Notes under the pieces: generated by a model
The model's input: the letters and a program-made list of their open reading frames with translations, nothing else
Database searches by the model: none
What the model was told of the DNA's origin: nothing
In this document: piece after piece, positions 26,103 through 35,481 of the stretch
How the letters are laid out: each line of letters starts with the position of its first letter
Position numbering within the stretch: position 1 is the first letter of the stretch
Origin: Planctomycetota bacterium
Lineage (GTDB): Bacteria > Planctomycetota > Planctomycetia > Pirellulales > Pirellulaceae
Direction of reading: 5' to 3'
Assembly: GCA_016872775.1 (NCBI GenBank)
Contig: VGZA01000033.1
Coordinates: 1-64,000, forward strand
DNA: 64,000 nucleotides
Translations under genes and position numbers: made by a program

Positions 26103-27407
26103 CTAAACCAGTTCCTCGATCGGGCGTCCCTGTTCAATCATGTACACCGGTCTTCCCGCCTGATTGACGTACTGCACTCGCCCGTCGATCCCCAACACTT
26201 GAAATACCGTGGCCATCAAATCCTGAGGGCCGATCGGCGCCGACTTGGGAACATCGACCTTCTCCGCCGATTCACCGATCACTTGGCCCATCTTGAGCCC
26301 GCCACCAGCGAGCGCCAGTGTACTCAAAGGTGCCCAGTGGTCTCGGCCAGCTCCACCGTTGATCTTCGGCGTCCTGCCGAATTCGCCGCTGATCACGAGC
26401 AGAACGCGATCGCTGAGTCCACGCAAATCAAGATCCTCGACCAATGCCGCGACCGAGCGATCAACCTGCGGACCCAGGCTATCCATCGCCGGCTTAATGC
26501 CTCCGTGCATGTCCCAACCGCCCCATTCCACCGTCACAAAACCACATCCCGCTTCGCACAGGCGCCGGGCCTGCAGCAACCGTTGCCCCAGACCGGTGCC
26601 GTACCGGTCGACAACACGGGGATCCTCGTATTTCAAATCAAATGCCTGCTGCGACCGGCTGAGAATAATGTCGAAAGCCTGCTTCTCGAAGGAGTCCAAC
26701 CCATCGATAAGACCGCTTCGATCGGCAGTCCGGCGCACATTGTCGATGCCTTTCAGGAGATCGCGACGGTTTCCCAACCGGTCGCGATTGACGACCAGCG
26801 ACATGTTCTGCCGCGCCTCACCGCTCGGATCGAACGGTCCGTACGCGGTTCCGAGGAACGAGGGGCCGTCACCGTAGATTCCGCCCATCCGCACGTAGGT
26901 CGGGATGCCGGTTTGAGGATGGTTCGTGCCGCGTTCGCGCGCGACGATCGAGCCGATCCCAGGTCGATCCTGCGGCGCACCGTTGTCGGCCAGACGGTGG
27001 TCATATCCCGTCATCACGTAATGCGTGCCGCCGCCATGACCGCTGTTGGTGTGGGCAAAGCTACGCACGAATGCCATCTTATCGGCGACCTGCGCCATGC
27101 GTTCAAAATTGCCGCCCAGCGTAACACCCGGTAATACGGTCTTCACCTCGCCCGTCACGCTGCGGTATTCGGCCGGGGCTGTCATTTTCGGATCGAACGT
27201 TTCGACGTGCGTCGGGCCACCACCCAGCCAGAGCCAGATTACCGACGTATCGCGAGTAACACGGCCCGAGGACGCCGCCTCCGCTCGGCTACGTAACAAT
27301 CCCGCCAGATTGCAGGCACCTAAACCTAGCGTTCCGACCTTGATAAAGTCGCGACGGGAAGAACGTTCGCAGTTAGTATTTTGCCGACCCGACCGAATTT
27401 CCAGCAT
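26103..27407 (-). CDS. DUF1501 domain protein without a PSD1 partner
   Basis: ATG 27407 is preferred to a TTG at 27428. The leader SSRRDFIKVGTLGLGACNLA is a twin-arginine signal. The body shows IWLWLGGGPTHVETFDPK, TNSGHGGGTHYVMTGYDH, VEWGGWDMHGGIK, ISGEFGRTPKINGGAGRDHW and a final DLMATVFQVLGID, the full DUF1501 pattern (about 434 residues). Unlike the copy at 17714-19159 it keeps the longer FGRTPKINGGAGRDHW motif typical of the most common planctomycete subgroup, and no PSD1 gene adjoins it. Periplasmic sulfatase-like enzyme of unknown substrate. Confidence 0.92.
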   Translation of the reverse strand: MLEIRSGRQNTNCERSSRRDFIKVGTLGLGACNLAGLLRSRAEAASSGRVTRDTSVIWLWLGGGPTHVETFDPKMTAPAEYRSVTGEVKTVLPGVTLGGNFERMAQVADKMAFVRSFAHTNSGHGGGTHYVMTGYDHRLADNGAPQDRPGIGSIVARERGTNHPQTGIPTYVRMGGIYGDGPSFLGTAYGPFDPSGEARQNMSLVVNRDRLGNRRDLLKGIDNVRRTADRSGLIDGLDSFEKQAFDIILSRSQQAFDLKYEDPRVVDRYGTGLGQRLLQARRLCEAGCGFVTVEWGGWDMHGGIKPAMDSLGPQVDRSVAALVEDLDLRGLSDRVLLVISGEFGRTPKINGGAGRDHWAPLSTLALAGGGLKMGQVIGESAEKVDVPKSAPIGPQDLMATVFQVLGIDGRVQYVNQAGRPVYMIEQGRPIEELV

Positions 27408-27603
27408 TGTCGCAGCCCTCGCATTCAAAACCGAACCGATGAAAACAGACGCACACGGCGCGCATCCGCTTCACATCAATGCACATTTATACCTATCGCC
27501 TCCGGGAACTTCAAGACTTTTGTTTTTTGATCCGGTCGCGAGCAGTGTGGGCGGGAGTCGCCCCGATATGGCGATTCGCGGCAGTCGAGATTACGCTGGT
27601 TTT

Positions 27604-30600
27604 TCAGGCAAAAACGATCAACAGATCGCCCGTTTCGACCCGAGTCCCCGACTTGACCAGGACCTGGACGATCGTGCCGTCGTGGTCGGAATTGACCGTC
27701 GCCTCCATTTTCATCGCTTCCAGGCTCAACAGTTTCTGCCCTTTTTTCACTTTGTCGCCCGGCAGCACCGCGACCGTGACGACCATCCCCGGCATGCCAG
27801 CCCCCACCTGTTTGGGGTCCGAGGTATCGGCTTTCAGGCTTTGTTGGGTTGCGGGTTCCAGTGCATGGTCGACGACCGAAACGTCGCGTGGCTGTCCGTT
27901 GAGTTCGAAGAACACGGTTCGTCGCCCGTCGGGATGCGGCTCGCTGACGGTAAGAAATCGAACGATCAGAGTCTTGCCCGTTTCGATATCGACGGCGATT
28001 TCCTCGCCCGACTGATGGCCGTAAAAGAAAACGGGGGTCGGCAGTCCGCTCGTGTCGGAGTAGCTGCGTTGGTGGTTTACGAATTCGCGAAAAACTTTGC
28101 CATACAACAGGTAGCTCAGCACTTCGCGTTTGGACGGTTCGCGGCCCAGGAATTCCTTAATTTCGGCGGCGGCCCGCGTGAAGTCGACCGGCGGTAATCG
28201 TTCACCGGGTCGTTCCAGGACCACCGGTCGATCGCGCATCACACGTTTTACGACCGCGGGTGGAAACCCACCGGGAGGCTGTCCCATGCGTCCGCCAATC
28301 AGGTCGATCACCGATTCCGGAAATGCGAACTCCCGTTCGCCATTCAGGACGTCGCGAGCCGAGAGGTTGTTGGCGACCATGAACAGCGCCATGTCGCCTA
28401 CCGCTTTCGACGTCGGTGTAACCTTGACGATATCCCCGAAAATCTGGTTGACCTCGGCGTAAACGTGGCAGACTTCCGACCAGCGGTCGGCGAGTCCCAG
28501 CGCCTTGGCTTGCTGGTGCAGATTCGTGTATTGCCCGCCGGGCATTTCATGTTCGTACAGGTCCGCCGTCGCCGGCACCATTTCACTTTCGAACGGCAGA
28601 TAGAATTGCCGCACCGCCTGCCAGTACTCGGCGATCTGATCCAGGACCTTGGTTTCCAGTCCGGTTTCGCGCGGCGTGAACCGCATCGCCTCGACCATAG
28701 TATTGAGATTTGGCTGCGAGGTGCCGCCCGACATCGGCGCCATGGCCAGATCGACGATGTCGACGCCCTGTTCGGCCGCTTTGCAGATCGCTCCGGCCTG
28801 AATGCCCGCGGTGTCGTGCGTGTGGAAGTGGATCGGAATTCCGATTTCCTGCTTTAGGGTCTTCACCAGCAGTTCCGCCGCGTACGGCTTGCACAGGCCG
28901 GCCATATCTTTGATCGCCAGGATATGCGCGCCGCGCCGCTCCAATTCCTTGGCCAGTTCGACGTAGTATTTCAAGTCGTACTTGGCCCGCGCCGGATTGA
29001 GAATATCGCCGCTGTAGCAGATCGCCGCTTCGCAGATGGCGTTGGTGTGCTGCAGCACCGCATCCATCGCGACGCGCAAATTGGGCAACCAGTTCAAGGC
29101 GTCGAAGATCCGGAACAGGTCGATTCCGGCCTCGGCCGACTCCTTGACGAATTCCTCGACGACATTGTCGGGATAGTTGGTGTAGCCGACGGCATTCGAC
29201 GCCCGCAGCAGCATCTGGAACAGGATGTTGGGGACCTTCGCGCGAAGGTCGGCCAGCCGCTTCCAGGGACATTCCTTCAGGAACCGCATGGCCGTATCAA
29301 AAGTCGCTCCGCCCCACATTTCCAGGGAAAACAGCTGGGAACAACGGCGGGCATATACATCGGCGATACGCAACAGGTCATAGCTCCGCAGGCGAGTCGC
29401 CAGCAGCGATTGGTGCGCATCGCGAAAGGTGGTGTCGGTGATCAGCAACGTCCGCTGATCGCGTACCCATGCCGCGAATTTCGCGGGTCCCGATTCCAGC
29501 AGCCGCTGCCGGGTGCCGGCCGGGATGCGTTCGCGCCAATCGGTCGTGGGAACCGGCGCCGGCAGACGGCGAATCGAGCTCGGCGCATCCTTCACCAGAC
29601 TGTTGCCATTGACGATCAGATCTCCCAGATAGGACAGCAACCGCGTGGCACGATCCTTCCGCGGCAGGAATTGAAACAACTCCGGCGTCTCGTCGATGAA
29701 GCGGGTGATGCAAGGCGATTCCAGGAATTTCGGATGCGTGATCAACCGGATCAGGAACGGAATGTTCGTCTTCACACCTCGCACACGGAACTCCTGCAGG
29801 CAGCGTTCCATGCGTCGCGAGGCGTCGAGAAATCGACGTCCGCGAGCGGTGACTTTGACCAGCAGGGAATCGTAAAACGGATTCACCACGGCGCCGGAAA
29901 ATGCGCTGCCGGCATCCAGCCGAATTCCCATGCCACTTGCCGATCGGTAGTGCGAAACACGCCCGTAGTCCGGCATGAAGTGGTTCGCGGGATCCTCGGT
30001 CGTGACGCGGCACTGGATCGCGAAACCATGCGTGCGGATGCGATCCTGGGACGGCAAACCGATCTCCGGGTCGGAAAGGGGCATGCCCTGGGCGATCAGA
30101 ATCTGCGATTTGACGATGTCGATCCCGGTCACCTCCTCCGTGACCGTATGCTCGACCTGGATCCGCGGATTCACTTCGATGAAGTAGAACTGGTTCGACT
30201 GCCGGTCCAACAGAAACTCGACCGTACCGGCATTCTGATACTGGACGCCACGGCCAATCTCGATCGCCGCCTGGCAAAGTGCCTCGCGCACCGTCGGATC
30301 GAGAAATGGCGCCGGGGCGATTTCGACAACCTTCTGATGCCGCCGCTGGATTGAACAATCCCGTTCCCAGAGATGAACCAGATTTCCGTGCTTGTCTCCC
30401 AAGAGTTGTACTTCGATGTGGCTGGCCTGCGAGATGTAACGCTCCAGGAACAGATCGGGACTGCCGAATGCGGTGAGCGACTCGCGCTGCGCCTGGGAAA
30501 AAGCCAGGTCGAAATCGGCAGGCGACAGCACCACGCGCATCCCGCGTCCACCGCCCCCTTTTGCTGCCTTGAGAATCACCGGGTAGCCAAGCCGCTCAGC

Positions 30601-31047
30601 TAACTCCCGCCCTTGCGTCAAGTCCTGGATCGACCCGCTCCCACCGAGCACCGGCACTCCCACGCGCTCCGCGATCGCCCGCGCCGCCGTCTTGTCGCCG
30701 AGCTGCTCCAGCGCTGCGACCTGGGGACCGACAAACACGATTCCAGCTCGCTCGCAGGCACGAGCCAATTCGGGATTCTCCGACATGAAGCCGTAGCCTG
30801 GATGAATCGCGTCAACGCCCTGCTCGGCCGCCAGTTCGACAATCCCCTCGACGTTGAGATAGGCGCGAATCGGCTCACCCGGATTCCCTACCAGATAGGC
30901 TTCGTCCGCCTTAAAACGATGCAGCGCATAGCGATCCTCGTGCGTGTAAATCGCGACGGTACGGATGCCCAATTCATGAGCGCTGCGACAGACGCGAATC
31001 GCGATTTCGCTGCGATTTGCGACCAGCAATTTACGAATGATCTTCAT
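27604..31047 (-). CDS. pyc: Pyruvate carboxylase
   Basis: The 1147-residue single-chain protein has every domain of pyruvate carboxylase in order. The biotin carboxylase domain (about 1-460) has KAAKGGGGRGMRVV and EVNPRIQVEHTVTEE. The carboxyltransferase domain (about 530-810) has DTTFRDAHQSLLATR, MWGGATFDTAMRF, KDMAGLCKPYAA and IHFHTHDTAG. The C-terminal biotin carrier has EAMKMEA with the biotinylated lysine near residue 1112. The enzyme makes oxaloacetate from pyruvate, bicarbonate and ATP to feed the citric acid cycle. Start ATG 31047. It is a single-gene unit. Motifs are complete, with no sign of damage. Confidence 0.97.
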   Translation of the reverse strand: MKIIRKLLVANRSEIAIRVCRSAHELGIRTVAIYTHEDRYALHRFKADEAYLVGNPGEPIRAYLNVEGIVELAAEQGVDAIHPGYGFMSENPELARACERAGIVFVGPQVAALEQLGDKTAARAIAERVGVPVLGGSGSIQDLTQGRELAERLGYPVILKAAKGGGGRGMRVVLSPADFDLAFSQAQRESLTAFGSPDLFLERYISQASHIEVQLLGDKHGNLVHLWERDCSIQRRHQKVVEIAPAPFLDPTVREALCQAAIEIGRGVQYQNAGTVEFLLDRQSNQFYFIEVNPRIQVEHTVTEEVTGIDIVKSQILIAQGMPLSDPEIGLPSQDRIRTHGFAIQCRVTTEDPANHFMPDYGRVSHYRSASGMGIRLDAGSAFSGAVVNPFYDSLLVKVTARGRRFLDASRRMERCLQEFRVRGVKTNIPFLIRLITHPKFLESPCITRFIDETPELFQFLPRKDRATRLLSYLGDLIVNGNSLVKDAPSSIRRLPAPVPTTDWRERIPAGTRQRLLESGPAKFAAWVRDQRTLLITDTTFRDAHQSLLATRLRSYDLLRIADVYARRCSQLFSLEMWGGATFDTAMRFLKECPWKRLADLRAKVPNILFQMLLRASNAVGYTNYPDNVVEEFVKESAEAGIDLFRIFDALNWLPNLRVAMDAVLQHTNAICEAAICYSGDILNPARAKYDLKYYVELAKELERRGAHILAIKDMAGLCKPYAAELLVKTLKQEIGIPIHFHTHDTAGIQAGAICKAAEQGVDIVDLAMAPMSGGTSQPNLNTMVEAMRFTPRETGLETKVLDQIAEYWQAVRQFYLPFESEMVPATADLYEHEMPGGQYTNLHQQAKALGLADRWSEVCHVYAEVNQIFGDIVKVTPTSKAVGDMALFMVANNLSARDVLNGEREFAFPESVIDLIGGRMGQPPGGFPPAVVKRVMRDRPVVLERPGERLPPVDFTRAAAEIKEFLGREPSKREVLSYLLYGKVFREFVNHQRSYSDTSGLPTPVFFYGHQSGEEIAVDIETGKTLIVRFLTVSEPHPDGRRTVFFELNGQPRDVSVVDHALEPATQQSLKADTSDPKQVGAGMPGMVVTVAVLPGDKVKKGQKLLSLEAMKMEATVNSDHDGTIVQVLVKSGTRVETGDLLIVFA

Positions 31048-31123
31048 GGCCCAAGCGTAGCAATTCGCTGGTGTCGTGGGAAGCTGCCGGGGGCTGCCAT
31101 GCCCCCGGCCCGACCCCCACCGA

Positions 31124-32677
31124 TCACGACGTCAGATCGATCGAACTCGCCATGCTCTCCGCCAGATCGCCCAGCCAGCGGAACTTCCGTTCCAGATCCT
31201 GGCACTTGCTCGCCAAGGCCGGCCGTAAGCCCGACAATACTCCAAGCTCGTCGCAACATTGCTGCACCAGCGAGCGTCCGAGCCAGCCTTCCTTGTCGCG
31301 CAGCGCCATCCGCAGGCCGTCGAAACGCGTCAGCAGGCATCGGATCGTCTCGGCGGCCCCGCGGTCGCCACGCAGGTCCTCGGCCAATTCCGCCAGATGG
31401 CCGCCGATCCCGAATAGAACCACCGTCAACCGCTGCTGACCACTCATCGTTGCCACCAGCTCCTCGTTCATGAAACTGCCTTTCCAGACCTCCGAGATCC
31501 GCGATGACCTGGGAGTCGTGCCGGCGATCGCCAGTACCTCCGTGCTGTCCGAATCGTCCGGCTCGTCGCCGTACTGAACATGCCATTCCGCCCGCGACGC
31601 GCAGAACGAGAAAGCGAAGTCCGAGTCCATATGGCTGCCGTCAAGGAACCAGAATGCGGGCCCTGTCGCCTGATCCGCCATCATCCGGCACAAAGGACAA
31701 TCCGGGTCGATACACGACTCCTGTTCACCGGCAGCCACCGGCAGCCGCTGCCGCTCATGCTCCACAATCTCCAACGGCGTGCGCCCACCGAATTCCTCCT
31801 GCGGTTGCGCCATCCATCGCAGTCGCAATTCCTCGTAGAGGCGCAACTGCGCCGGTGCCGTGGCATCGACCCCCTGCGATCGATCGTCGATCATCCGGTC
31901 CAGAACGACGCGGATCATGTCGTAGTACACGATCGCTTCATGTCGCCCCCACGCGCCGCAGCGATAAGCGGCGGAAGACTTGGAAACTCCCACGGGACAT
32001 CGGCCCAGACGCGACCATTGTCGCGAACGTGCCTCCAAGTCCCTATCGATGCGCTCCAGATCCCACAATATCACCTCCCGCGGAGTCCGCCCCCCCAAAT
32101 CCTCGCGCGGCGTCATCAGCCACATTTCGTGCAGTCGCGTGATCCGCTCGCGATCCTCCCAGTTTCCCTCGTTCAGGTTCCGCAAAAGAAACGCCACGAC
32201 CTCGCCGTAAAGCACCGCTCGGTAATCCTCAGCCGTTCCCTCCGCGCGCTGCTCGCGGCGCGACTGCGTCCGTTCCTGCCAGCCGTTCAGGGAACCGGCA
32301 ATCTCCCAATCCCGGGCCAGTTCGTAGTCGATCGTTACCCGACGATCGACTTCGGCGCCCCGCACGTTCTCCATCACCCGGTCGAACCGCTCCGGACAAA
32401 CCAACCGCGCGTCCACCGCGATGTACCGGGCCGCAAGATCCACCAGAACCTTTTCGCCAGGCCCATCCCAATTCATTCCCGGCTGCAACTCGACCCCCCA
32501 TCCCCAGGCATTCGGCTCGTCCTCCGGATCACGAAACCGCATGATCGACTGCTCAAGCTCGTCGATCGTCTCCGGATCCGCCGCCAGCGCGCCAAGGATC
32601 ACCTGCCAGTCGTTTGCCTCCACCGATAGATGGGCCGACCGCATCCGATCCCGCAAATTCACCAATATCCTTCCCAT
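31124..32677 (-). CDS. Conserved protein of unknown function with duplicated GGRTP motif
   Basis: ATG 32677 has GGGAGG 7 bases upstream. The 517-residue soluble protein has an N-terminal part (about 10-140) with EKVLVDLAARYIAVDARL, which resembles an unassigned planctomycete family. A central part (about 150-320) repeats one motif twice: MWLMTPREDLGGRTPREVI and RWMAQPQEEFGGRTPLEIV. A possible zinc site, CIDPDCPLC, follows near 335-343, then an acidic stretch and a helical C-terminus. The GGRTP motif recalls the C-terminal toxin-binding motif of ParS/MbcA antitoxins, but the rest does not. There is no signal peptide, so the protein is probably cytoplasmic. The gene stands alone downstream of a 400-base gap and upstream of pyc. 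Confidence 0.8.
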   Translation of the reverse strand: MGRILVNLRDRMRSAHLSVEANDWQVILGALAADPETIDELEQSIMRFRDPEDEPNAWGWGVELQPGMNWDGPGEKVLVDLAARYIAVDARLVCPERFDRVMENVRGAEVDRRVTIDYELARDWEIAGSLNGWQERTQSRREQRAEGTAEDYRAVLYGEVVAFLLRNLNEGNWEDRERITRLHEMWLMTPREDLGGRTPREVILWDLERIDRDLEARSRQWSRLGRCPVGVSKSSAAYRCGAWGRHEAIVYYDMIRVVLDRMIDDRSQGVDATAPAQLRLYEELRLRWMAQPQEEFGGRTPLEIVEHERQRLPVAAGEQESCIDPDCPLCRMMADQATGPAFWFLDGSHMDSDFAFSFCASRAEWHVQYGDEPDDSDSTEVLAIAGTTPRSSRISEVWKGSFMNEELVATMSGQQRLTVVLFGIGGHLAELAEDLRGDRGAAETIRCLLTRFDGLRMALRDKEGWLGRSLVQQCCDELGVLSGLRPALASKCQDLERKFRWLGDLAESMASSIDLTS

Positions 32678-33079
32678 GCTGTTCCCTCCCTCGCCTGCAC
32701 GGATGGCAGGTCAACAATGACAAAGAATCCAACTCGAACCTTGGCGTGAGGAAGGTGCAGGTTGAACAACTTCGCGATACGAACAGGAGCAGGCGAGCAG
32801 GAGCAGGCGAACAGGGCCGCGGACGGCCCCAACTTTCCGGAAATCTGAGTTGACTACTATGGAGCAATAAGAACCACCATAGTATGTATATCCAGAAATT
32901 GCGGTCCACCGCAAGAGGGCGGGTAGCCAATTCACGGCCCGGGTCGTTGACCATTCGAGAAATGGTTCCCAGGGAATCGTGATGATTCACCAGGCAATCG
33001 CGATCCGCCGGTGCTTGTTCAGGAGTGTTGCAAAACGGTTGCGCGCGTTGGTGCTTGGCGGCGCGAACGTCGGGCGTTG
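32678..33079. other. Intergenic, 402 bases, with one hairpin
   Basis: The only structure seen is an 8-base perfect stem (TACTATGG at 32855-32862, CCATAGTA at 32877-32884, 14-base loop) in an AT-richer patch, and an imperfect direct repeat GAGCAGGCGA/GAGCAGGCGA near 32788-32812. It contains the promoter of the 517-residue gene and the 3' end of the yacG transcript. No gene is supported. Confidence 0.45.
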
Positions 33080-33295
33080 CTATTCCCCGCCTGCCCCGCG
33101 CCGCCGGTCGTCGTGACCCTCGGCGGCCTGTTCCTCCTCTGGATCGTCTTCCGATCGCATGATCGGCAGGGCATGTTGTTCCCCCAGCCATCGTCCGAGA
33201 TCGATCGTCTGACAGCGCGGGCTACAGAACGGCATCTGCCAGTCCGGAGGAGGCGCGAACCGTTTCCCGCACGTGGGGCAATGCCGAAGTGACAT
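33080..33295 (-). CDS. yacG: DNA gyrase inhibitor YacG family zinc-binding protein
   Basis: The 71-residue protein shows the YacG zinc finger CPTCGKRF...PFCSPRCQ (Cx2C plus Cx3C) and the family continuation TIDLGRWLGEQHALP. YacG binds the GyrB subunit and inhibits gyrase in E. coli. After residue 45 the chain is a charged, disordered tail (EDDPEEEQAAEGHDDRR), which is longer than in E. coli. ATG 33295 is three bases after the stop of the FmdB gene, so it is the last gene of the dnaJ-grpE-fmdB-yacG run. Confidence 0.9.
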   Translation of the reverse strand: MSLRHCPTCGKRFAPPPDWQMPFCSPRCQTIDLGRWLGEQHALPIMRSEDDPEEEQAAEGHDDRRRGAGGE

Positions 33296-33298
33296 GGT

Positions 33299-33628
33299 TC
33301 AGGAACTGGGCTTGGCGTCGCCCGCCGACGATTTCGCACTGGGTTTCGCATCGCCGCCGGAGGACGGTTTAGCGTCGCTGTTGCCGGCCGCGGTGCCCCC
33401 TGATTCGGATTTCGATTCGGCGGCCGCCTTCTGCTTATACGATTCACTGCGGTAGTCGGTCTGGTAGAAGCCCGAACCTTTGAACAGAATGCCCGCTCCC
33501 GTGCCGATCAGCCGTCGCAGTTTTTTCTTCTTGCAATTCGGGCACGCCTTGAGCGGCTCGGCGCTGATCGACTGAAACAGTTCCAGTTCGTGACCGCAAG
33601 CATCGCAGACATAATCGTAGGTTGGCAT
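33299..33628 (-). CDS. FmdB family zinc-ribbon protein
   Basis: The 109-residue protein opens MPTYDYVCDACGHELELFQ and continues with KACPNCKKKKLRRLIG, the two CxxC pairs of the FmdB/CxxC regulatory ribbon, and then has the FKGSGFYQTDYRS motif seen in the family. The last 45 residues are Ser/Ala/Lys/Gly repeats (DAKPSSGG, DAKPSAKS, DAKPSS), so a flexible tail. Some FmdB proteins are regulatory, but the function is mostly unknown. It lies 23 bases downstream of grpE and 3 bases upstream of yacG. Confidence 0.92.
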   Translation of the reverse strand: MPTYDYVCDACGHELELFQSISAEPLKACPNCKKKKLRRLIGTGAGILFKGSGFYQTDYRSESYKQKAAAESKSESGGTAAGNSDAKPSSGGDAKPSAKSSAGDAKPSS

Positions 33629-33651
33629 CGAATCGGTACTCCGCGGATAGA

Positions 33652-34239
33652 TCAGCCGGTGGAACTGGTGGGCGTGGATGGCAGGGGCGCGTCGGTCGCC
33701 TCGACGGCGGGTCCTGTCGAAACCATGACTTGCGCGGGCCGAACGACGCGATCATACAAGCGGTAACCAGAGCGGGCTTCACGCGTCACCGTGCCCGTCG
33801 GAAACTCACGGCTCGGTTCTTGCGCGATCGCCTCGTGCAGATTCGGATCAAACAAGGTTCCGACGGTCGGGATGGCGACGCAATGGTGCTGCTCGAGATA
33901 GGCATTCAGCTGCACAGCAACCATCTTGACACCGGCCAGGAGGGAATCAGAATGAGCCGACTGCTCGGCTACCGTGATGGCGCGCTGGAGATTGTCGGCG
34001 ACATTCAACACATCCCTGACCAACACCAGTGCCGCGTAGCGCCGTTCGTCTTCCATTTCCCGGCGAGACCGTTTGCGGAAGTTCTCCAGTTCAGCCTGAG
34101 CGCGTAAAGCGCGGTCATTGGCTTCCGCCACTTGTTGCTGCAATTGCCTCACGGCCACATCGGCCGCGAGTTCGACATTTCCATCCGCCGCGGGCTCCGG
34201 CTGCCAGCCTGGCACTTCTTCACGCATGTCTTCACTCAT
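33652..34239 (-). CDS. grpE: GrpE nucleotide exchange factor
   Basis: The 195-residue protein has the GrpE layout. An acidic N-terminus leads to a coiled coil (VAEANDRALRAQAELENFRK), then the signature RSRREMEDERRYAALVLVRD and DNLQRAI, and a C-terminal beta domain with VGTLFDPNLHEAI and VTREARSGYRLYDRVVRPA. GrpE swaps ADP for ATP on DnaK. ATG 34239 overlaps the TGA of dnaJ by ATGA, so the two are translationally coupled. The C-terminal tail (VEATDAPLPSTPTSSTG) is an extension of low complexity. No hrcA or dnaK adjoins. Confidence 0.94.
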   Translation of the reverse strand: MSEDMREEVPGWQPEPAADGNVELAADVAVRQLQQQVAEANDRALRAQAELENFRKRSRREMEDERRYAALVLVRDVLNVADNLQRAITVAEQSAHSDSLLAGVKMVAVQLNAYLEQHHCVAIPTVGTLFDPNLHEAIAQEPSREFPTGTVTREARSGYRLYDRVVRPAQVMVSTGPAVEATDAPLPSTPTSSTG

Positions 34240-35399
34240 GGATTGGCATTCTCCTGGCTCTCGGCGGCATCGGAATGGGAAACGAAATAGTCGCGGATTT
34301 TTTCAAGGAAACTCTTGCGATCCGCGGAGACATGAACATGTTCCAGCTCCGCCAGTTCACGGAGCAATTCGCGTTGGCGCGCGTCAATTTTTTTGGGGAC
34401 TTCGATATAGGTATGAACGCGCATGCTGCCGACCCGTCCCCGGCCATGCGGATCGGGCAAGCCTCGCCCAGGAATCTCAAAGACCTGTCCCGAGGGCGTT
34501 CCCAGAGGAATTTCCAGGGATGCCTTGCCGCTCAACGTCGGGACGTCCAGCGTTGCGCCCAGCGCGGCCTGGGTGTAAGTGATCGGAAATTGCACGATCA
34601 GGTCCTGCCCGTCCCGGAGAAACAGCCGGTGCTTGCGCACGGAAATAAACAGATAACAGTCGCCGGCCGGGCCGCCGTCGGGACTAGGTTCGCCCTCGCC
34701 GGTGATCCGTACAGGCGTTCCGTCATCCACACCGCCCGGGATCCGCACATCGCGGCGGACTTTCGCGCCAACATAACCGCGGCCACGGCAAGCGTCGCAG
34801 GGATCGGTGACGATCGTGCCGCCACCTCCGCACGCCGGACAGGTCGTCTGCACCCGGAGAATTCCCGCCGACTGCACAACTTGCCCACGTCCGCCGCACC
34901 GCCGGCAGGTGTCGCGTGAAGCGCCGGCCTTGTTGCCCGTTCCGGAACATTTTCCGCAGACGACGCTGCGGGAAAACTCAATTGTTTTGGTGACGCCGGC
35001 AGCCGCTTCCTCGAGGTCGATCGCGACGTCAACGCGAATGTCGGCACCTCGACGAGCCCTGCGCTGGCGCTGGCCGCGCCCGCCAAAAATGTCGCCGAAC
35101 ATTCCGCCGCCGAACAAATCCCCAAAGGCGTCCATGATGTCATGGACATCGGTGAAGTGCGGCGCCTGATCCTCGACTCCCTGGTGCCCGAATTGATCGT
35201 AACGCGCCCGTTTCTCGGGTTCGTTCAGGATCTCGTAAGCCTCGGCCGCCTCCTTGAATTTTTCGACGGCGCCTTCGTCACCCGGATTGCTGTCCGGATG
35301 GTACTTGATGGCCAGCTTGCGGTAGGCAGCGGCGATATCCTTGGCCGAGGCATCTTTTGCCACGCCGAGCACTTCGTAGTAATCGCGTTTTTTCGCCAT
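34236..35399 (-). CDS. dnaJ: Chaperone protein DnaJ
   Basis: The start is ATG 35399 (MAKKRDYYEVLGV); a longer frame exists but would run into the terminator hairpin. The J-domain carries the invariant HPD (KYHPDSNPGD). A Gly/Phe-rich linker follows (FGDLFGGGMFGDIFGGRG), then the four zinc repeats CGKCSGTG, CRRCGGRG, CPACGGGG and CDACRGRG, and a C-terminal substrate domain. About 387 residues, full type I DnaJ. It stimulates DnaK ATPase and hands over clients. The 3' end overlaps grpE by ATGA. It follows the groEL gene but is separated from it by a terminator. Confidence 0.96.
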   Translation of the reverse strand: MAKKRDYYEVLGVAKDASAKDIAAAYRKLAIKYHPDSNPGDEGAVEKFKEAAEAYEILNEPEKRARYDQFGHQGVEDQAPHFTDVHDIMDAFGDLFGGGMFGDIFGGRGQRQRRARRGADIRVDVAIDLEEAAAGVTKTIEFSRSVVCGKCSGTGNKAGASRDTCRRCGGRGQVVQSAGILRVQTTCPACGGGGTIVTDPCDACRGRGYVGAKVRRDVRIPGGVDDGTPVRITGEGEPSPDGGPAGDCYLFISVRKHRLFLRDGQDLIVQFPITYTQAALGATLDVPTLSGKASLEIPLGTPSGQVFEIPGRGLPDPHGRGRVGSMRVHTYIEVPKKIDARQRELLRELAELEHVHVSADRKSFLEKIRDYFVSHSDAAESQENANP

Positions 35400-35416
35400 T
35401 GTGGACATACCGAAAA

Positions 35417-35446
35417 ACGGCCACTCCGGGCGAAGTGGCCGTTCCA
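35417..35446 (-). terminator. Intrinsic terminator after groEL, just before dnaJ
   Basis: On the minus strand AACGGCCACT, loop TCGCCCGG, AGTGGCCGTT forms a 10-bp perfect stem followed directly by TTTTT. It lies 36 bases past the groEL stop and 18 bases before the dnaJ start codon, so dnaJ needs its own promoter or read-through. Confidence 0.82.
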
Positions 35447-35481
35447 TGAAAGTTCACATTGCGAGATCCTGGACCGATGCT

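Noticed and set aside
28924-30354. A 476-residue open frame on the plus strand
   Set aside because: It is antisense to pyruvate carboxylase and carries no recognisable motif.
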